From: Patulibacter sp052039575
GTDB taxonomy: Bacteria; Actinomycetota; Thermoleophilia; Solirubrobacterales; Solirubrobacteraceae
Direction of reading: 5' to 3'
Assembly (NCBI GenBank): GCA_052039575.1
Contig: JBQGEK010000282.1
Location: forward strand, 1-6,440
Length of the DNA stretch: 6,440 nt
Shown: in pieces, positions 6,118-6,440 of the stretch
How positions within the stretch are numbered: the stretch's first letter is position 1
Layout of the letters: each line of letters opens with the position of its first letter
Notes under the pieces: generated by a model
What the model was told of the DNA's origin: nothing
The model's input: the letters and a program-made list of their open reading frames with translations, nothing else
The model's database searches: none
Translations under genes and position numbers: made by a program

Positions 6118-6126
6118 TATCTATGG

Positions 6127-6170
6127 GCCGGCGACGATCCGTCGACGACCCGCGCTTCGCGGACCGTCGC
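6127..6170. repeat. Cluster of small inverted repeats
   Basis: Two adjacent hairpins occur: CGACG-ATC-CGTCG (6132-6144) and CCGCG-CTT-CGCGG (6150-6162), with outer arms GCGACG (6131-6136) and CGTCGC (6165-6170). There is no T-run, so it is not a standard terminator. It lies between the two divergent promoters and may be a protein-binding or insulating element. Confidence 0.35.
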
Positions 6171-6209
6171 AGCCCCGGCTACGGGTTCGCACGAGGTGCA
6201 CGTCGCGGA

Positions 6210-6238
6210 TTGACGTGGACCGGAACCGCGGCAATACT
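6210..6238 (+). promoter_or_regulatory. Sigma-70 type promoter for the rightward lipoprotein gene
   Basis: TTGACG (6210-6215, 5 of 6 to the -35 consensus) is 17 bases from AATACT (6233-6238, 4 of 6 to the -10 consensus). Transcription would begin near 6245, about 43 bases before the ATG at 6288. The -10 box lies inside a perfect inverted repeat GCGGCA-ATAC-TGCCGC (6228-6243), so a dimeric regulator bound there would block the promoter. Confidence 0.6.
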
Positions 6239-6251
6239 GCCGCAACTAATC

Positions 6252-6267
6252 GCGACAACGGTGTCGC
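6252..6267 (+). other. Leader hairpin before the rightward lipoprotein gene
   Basis: GCGACA and TGTCGC form a perfect 6-bp stem with a 4-base loop ACGG in the predicted 5' leader. AACT (6244-6247) and AGTT (6268-6271) could extend it past a bulge. It ends 8 bases before the Shine-Dalgarno GGGAGG (6276-6281) and could influence transcript stability or translation. Confidence 0.4.
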
Positions 6268-6287
6268 AGTTACGAGGGAGGCAGCAC

Positions 6288-6440
6288 ATGAGGTACGACC
6301 AGCAGTGGCGGTCCCGCGGCGCGATTCGACCGACCTCCGGACGGCGCGCGGCCGCGTGGGCGATCGCGTCGGTGGCGACGCTCGCGCTCGCCGCTTGCGG
6401 CGGCGGGAACGACGAGTCGCCCGCCGCCGCGTCCGGCGGC
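6288..6440 (+). CDS. Secreted lipoprotein, probably a solute-binding protein (partial, runs off right edge)
   Basis: ATG 6288 has a strong Shine-Dalgarno GGGAGG six bases upstream and stays open for 51 codons to the window end. The N-terminus is a bacterial lipoprotein signal: a basic region ending GRR, a hydrophobic core AWAIASVATLALAA (residues 23-36), and a lipobox LAAC with C37. GGGNDESPAAASGG follows, a typical flexible tether. The n-region of about 20 residues is long. Nothing of the mature fold is visible. Its divergent position beside livK suggests a second substrate-binding protein, perhaps for a related transporter, but this is inference and any surface lipoprotein would look the same so far. 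Confidence 0.82.
   Translation, partial: MRYDQQWRSRGAIRPTSGRRAAAWAIASVATLALAACGGGNDESPAAASGG

Noticed and set aside
1..6440. CRISPR arrays, insertion sequences, tRNA or rRNA genes, riboswitches
   Set aside because: No spaced direct repeats, transposase frames, terminal repeats or recognisable RNA gene sequences were seen on either strand.

Overview
The window is about 70% G+C by eye, with codon third positions that are almost all G or C. The proteins look actinobacterial, but the sequence alone does not fix a genus. Most of the window (about 630 to 5978) is one minus-strand gene cluster for a branched-chain amino acid type (HAAT/Liv family) ABC transporter. Reading in the direction of transcription, it holds a lipoprotein substrate-binding subunit (LivK-like), two ATPases (LivG-like, LivF-like), two membrane permeases (LivH-like, LivM-like) and a TetR-family regulator. 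Neighbouring transporter genes overlap by 4 to 13 bases, so they almost certainly form a translationally coupled operon.

At the left edge, beyond a strong hairpin terminator at 573-603, a second minus-strand gene begins at 399 and runs off the window. It starts with a complete lipoyl domain followed by an Ala/Pro/Ser linker, the N-terminus of a 2-oxo-acid dehydrogenase E2 subunit. A Liv-type importer beside an E2 gene suggests a locus for uptake and oxidation of branched-chain or related amino or keto acids. That link is inference.

At the right edge, 5979-6287 is a divergent control region. It contains an A+T-rich patch with a TetR-style dyad, a second related half-site just upstream of livK, and a good sigma-70 type promoter (6210-6238). 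That promoter drives a rightward gene at 6288 encoding a second lipoprotein, of which only the signal peptide and lipobox are present.

Most of the window is an ordinary transporter operon. The points worth checking are: (1) the TetR gene has no usual start codon in frame between the livM stop and its DNA-binding domain, and a perfect 10-bp tandem duplication lies exactly where removing one copy would connect the gene to a GTG overlapping livM; (2) related GTACTG-containing sites lie upstream of livK, just after the tetR stop, and upstream of the E2 gene; (3) palindromes are concentrated in the divergent control region. I see no CRISPR, mobile element, RNA gene or clearly undescribed system.
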